A stretch of 64,000 bases of DNA from an uncultured Roseovarius sp. (lineage in GTDB: Bacteria; Pseudomonadota; Alphaproteobacteria; Rhodobacterales; Rhodobacteraceae). Location: NCBI GenBank assembly GCA_947503145.1, contig CANNCP010000001.1, forward strand, positions 1-64,000, given 5' to 3'. The first letter of the stretch is position 1, and each line of letters starts with the position of its first letter. The notes under the pieces are model-generated. The model made no database searches. It saw only the letters and a list, made by a program, of their open reading frames with translations, and had not been told where the DNA came from. This document shows, piece by piece, positions 63,786 to 64,000 of the stretch. A program made the position numbers and the translations under genes.

Positions 63786-64000
63786 GAGGTCACCTTTTTC
63801 AGATGGTAGGATTTGGGCCGGGTGAGGTTGTGATAGCCGATCACCGACAATCCGCCACCACGCCCGGTATTCTTGCAGCCGGTCCAGCACAGGCCGGGAT
63901 CGAGGTAGTCGGCACGGTTCAGGAATACGGTGCCGGTCTCGATCCGGTCGCCGACCGCCTGCGCGCGTGCGACATCGGCAGTCCAGAGGCTGGCGGTAAG
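63782..64000 (-). CDS. aldehyde dehydrogenase, C-terminal end (cut by the window edge)
   Basis: Last 72 codons only; the gene continues beyond the right edge. LTASLWTADVARAQAVGDRIETGTVFLNRAD and LDPGLCWTGCKNTGRGGGLSVIGYHNLTRPKSYHLKK match the C-terminal oligomerisation region of PF00171 enzymes (GxKxSGxGxxxGxxGLxxYTxxK pattern). The catalytic Cys and Glu lie outside the window. Its TGA overlaps the alcohol dehydrogenase start by four bases. Confidence 0.88.
   Translation of the reverse strand, partial: LTASLWTADVARAQAVGDRIETGTVFLNRADYLDPGLCWTGCKNTGRGGGLSVIGYHNLTRPKSYHLKKVTS

Overview
The window looks like chromosomal DNA from a marine alphaproteobacterium of the Roseobacter group (Rhodobacterales). 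The evidence is the high GC content, dense tip-to-tail genes with ATGA overlaps, a choXWV choline importer, N-formylglutamate amidohydrolase, a single-cysteine bL36, and a DUF1127 gene followed by hairpins of the CcsR ('cuckoo') sRNA type known from Rhodobacter sphaeroides. The species cannot be fixed from the sequence alone.

Layout. 1-723: no convincing gene, one long palindromic repeat. 724-8464: a membrane-anchored glutamate-synthase-like protein, a small membrane protein, then a cell-surface/glycan-type group (methyltransferase, glycosyltransferase-like proteins, sulfotransferase-like protein, a hydrolase-glycosyltransferase fusion). 8930-9619: outer-membrane barrel protein. 10067-27022: housekeeping (clpB, pyrF, dinB, N-formylglutamate amidohydrolase, tRNA-Val, rpmJ, an amino-acid oxidase-like flavoprotein, an FMN reductase, a LysR regulator, xseA, purD, a [2Fe-2S] ferredoxin, a peptidoglycan-binding lipoprotein, an SGNH hydrolase, mrp). 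27230-27650: DUF1127 gene plus four CUCCUCCC-loop hairpins. 27798-31368: a fadI/fadJ-type beta-oxidation operon with a small third gene. 31380-41783: a nitric-oxide-linked block. 42555-44351: a secreted RTX/Hint protein. 44553-49122: a dicarboxylate/amino-acid symporter and choXWV. 49137-53086: an IS110 transposase remnant and a large PKD/Ig autotransporter. 53597-64000: tRNA-Leu, an NDUFA9-type epimerase, uppP, gltD-gltB, a GNAT acetyltransferase, an iron-type alcohol dehydrogenase and the end of an aldehyde dehydrogenase.

The most coherent system is the NO-linked block. An Rrf2/NsrR-like regulator with a three-cysteine cluster heads an operon for a cbb3 oxidase (ccoNOQP), an unnamed 52-residue membrane peptide, a DUF2189 membrane protein, ccoS and a 77-residue protein, followed by nnrS-nnrU. 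Beyond it lie a YbaN-type membrane protein with a nitronate monooxygenase, and on the other strand a flavin reductase and the di-iron repair protein Ric. The palindrome GGTATTTNCAATACC (with one degenerate copy) stands before the regulator gene and twice in the divergent promoter region 32770-33080, which suggests one regulon. No ccoGHI genes are present in the window.

Other structured signals are a family of long imperfect palindromes (core AAAGCGTTYCGC, often with an inner AAACCTGA) scattered between genes, a three-arm alternative hairpin upstream of mrp, and a 37-base near-perfect hairpin between xseA and purD.
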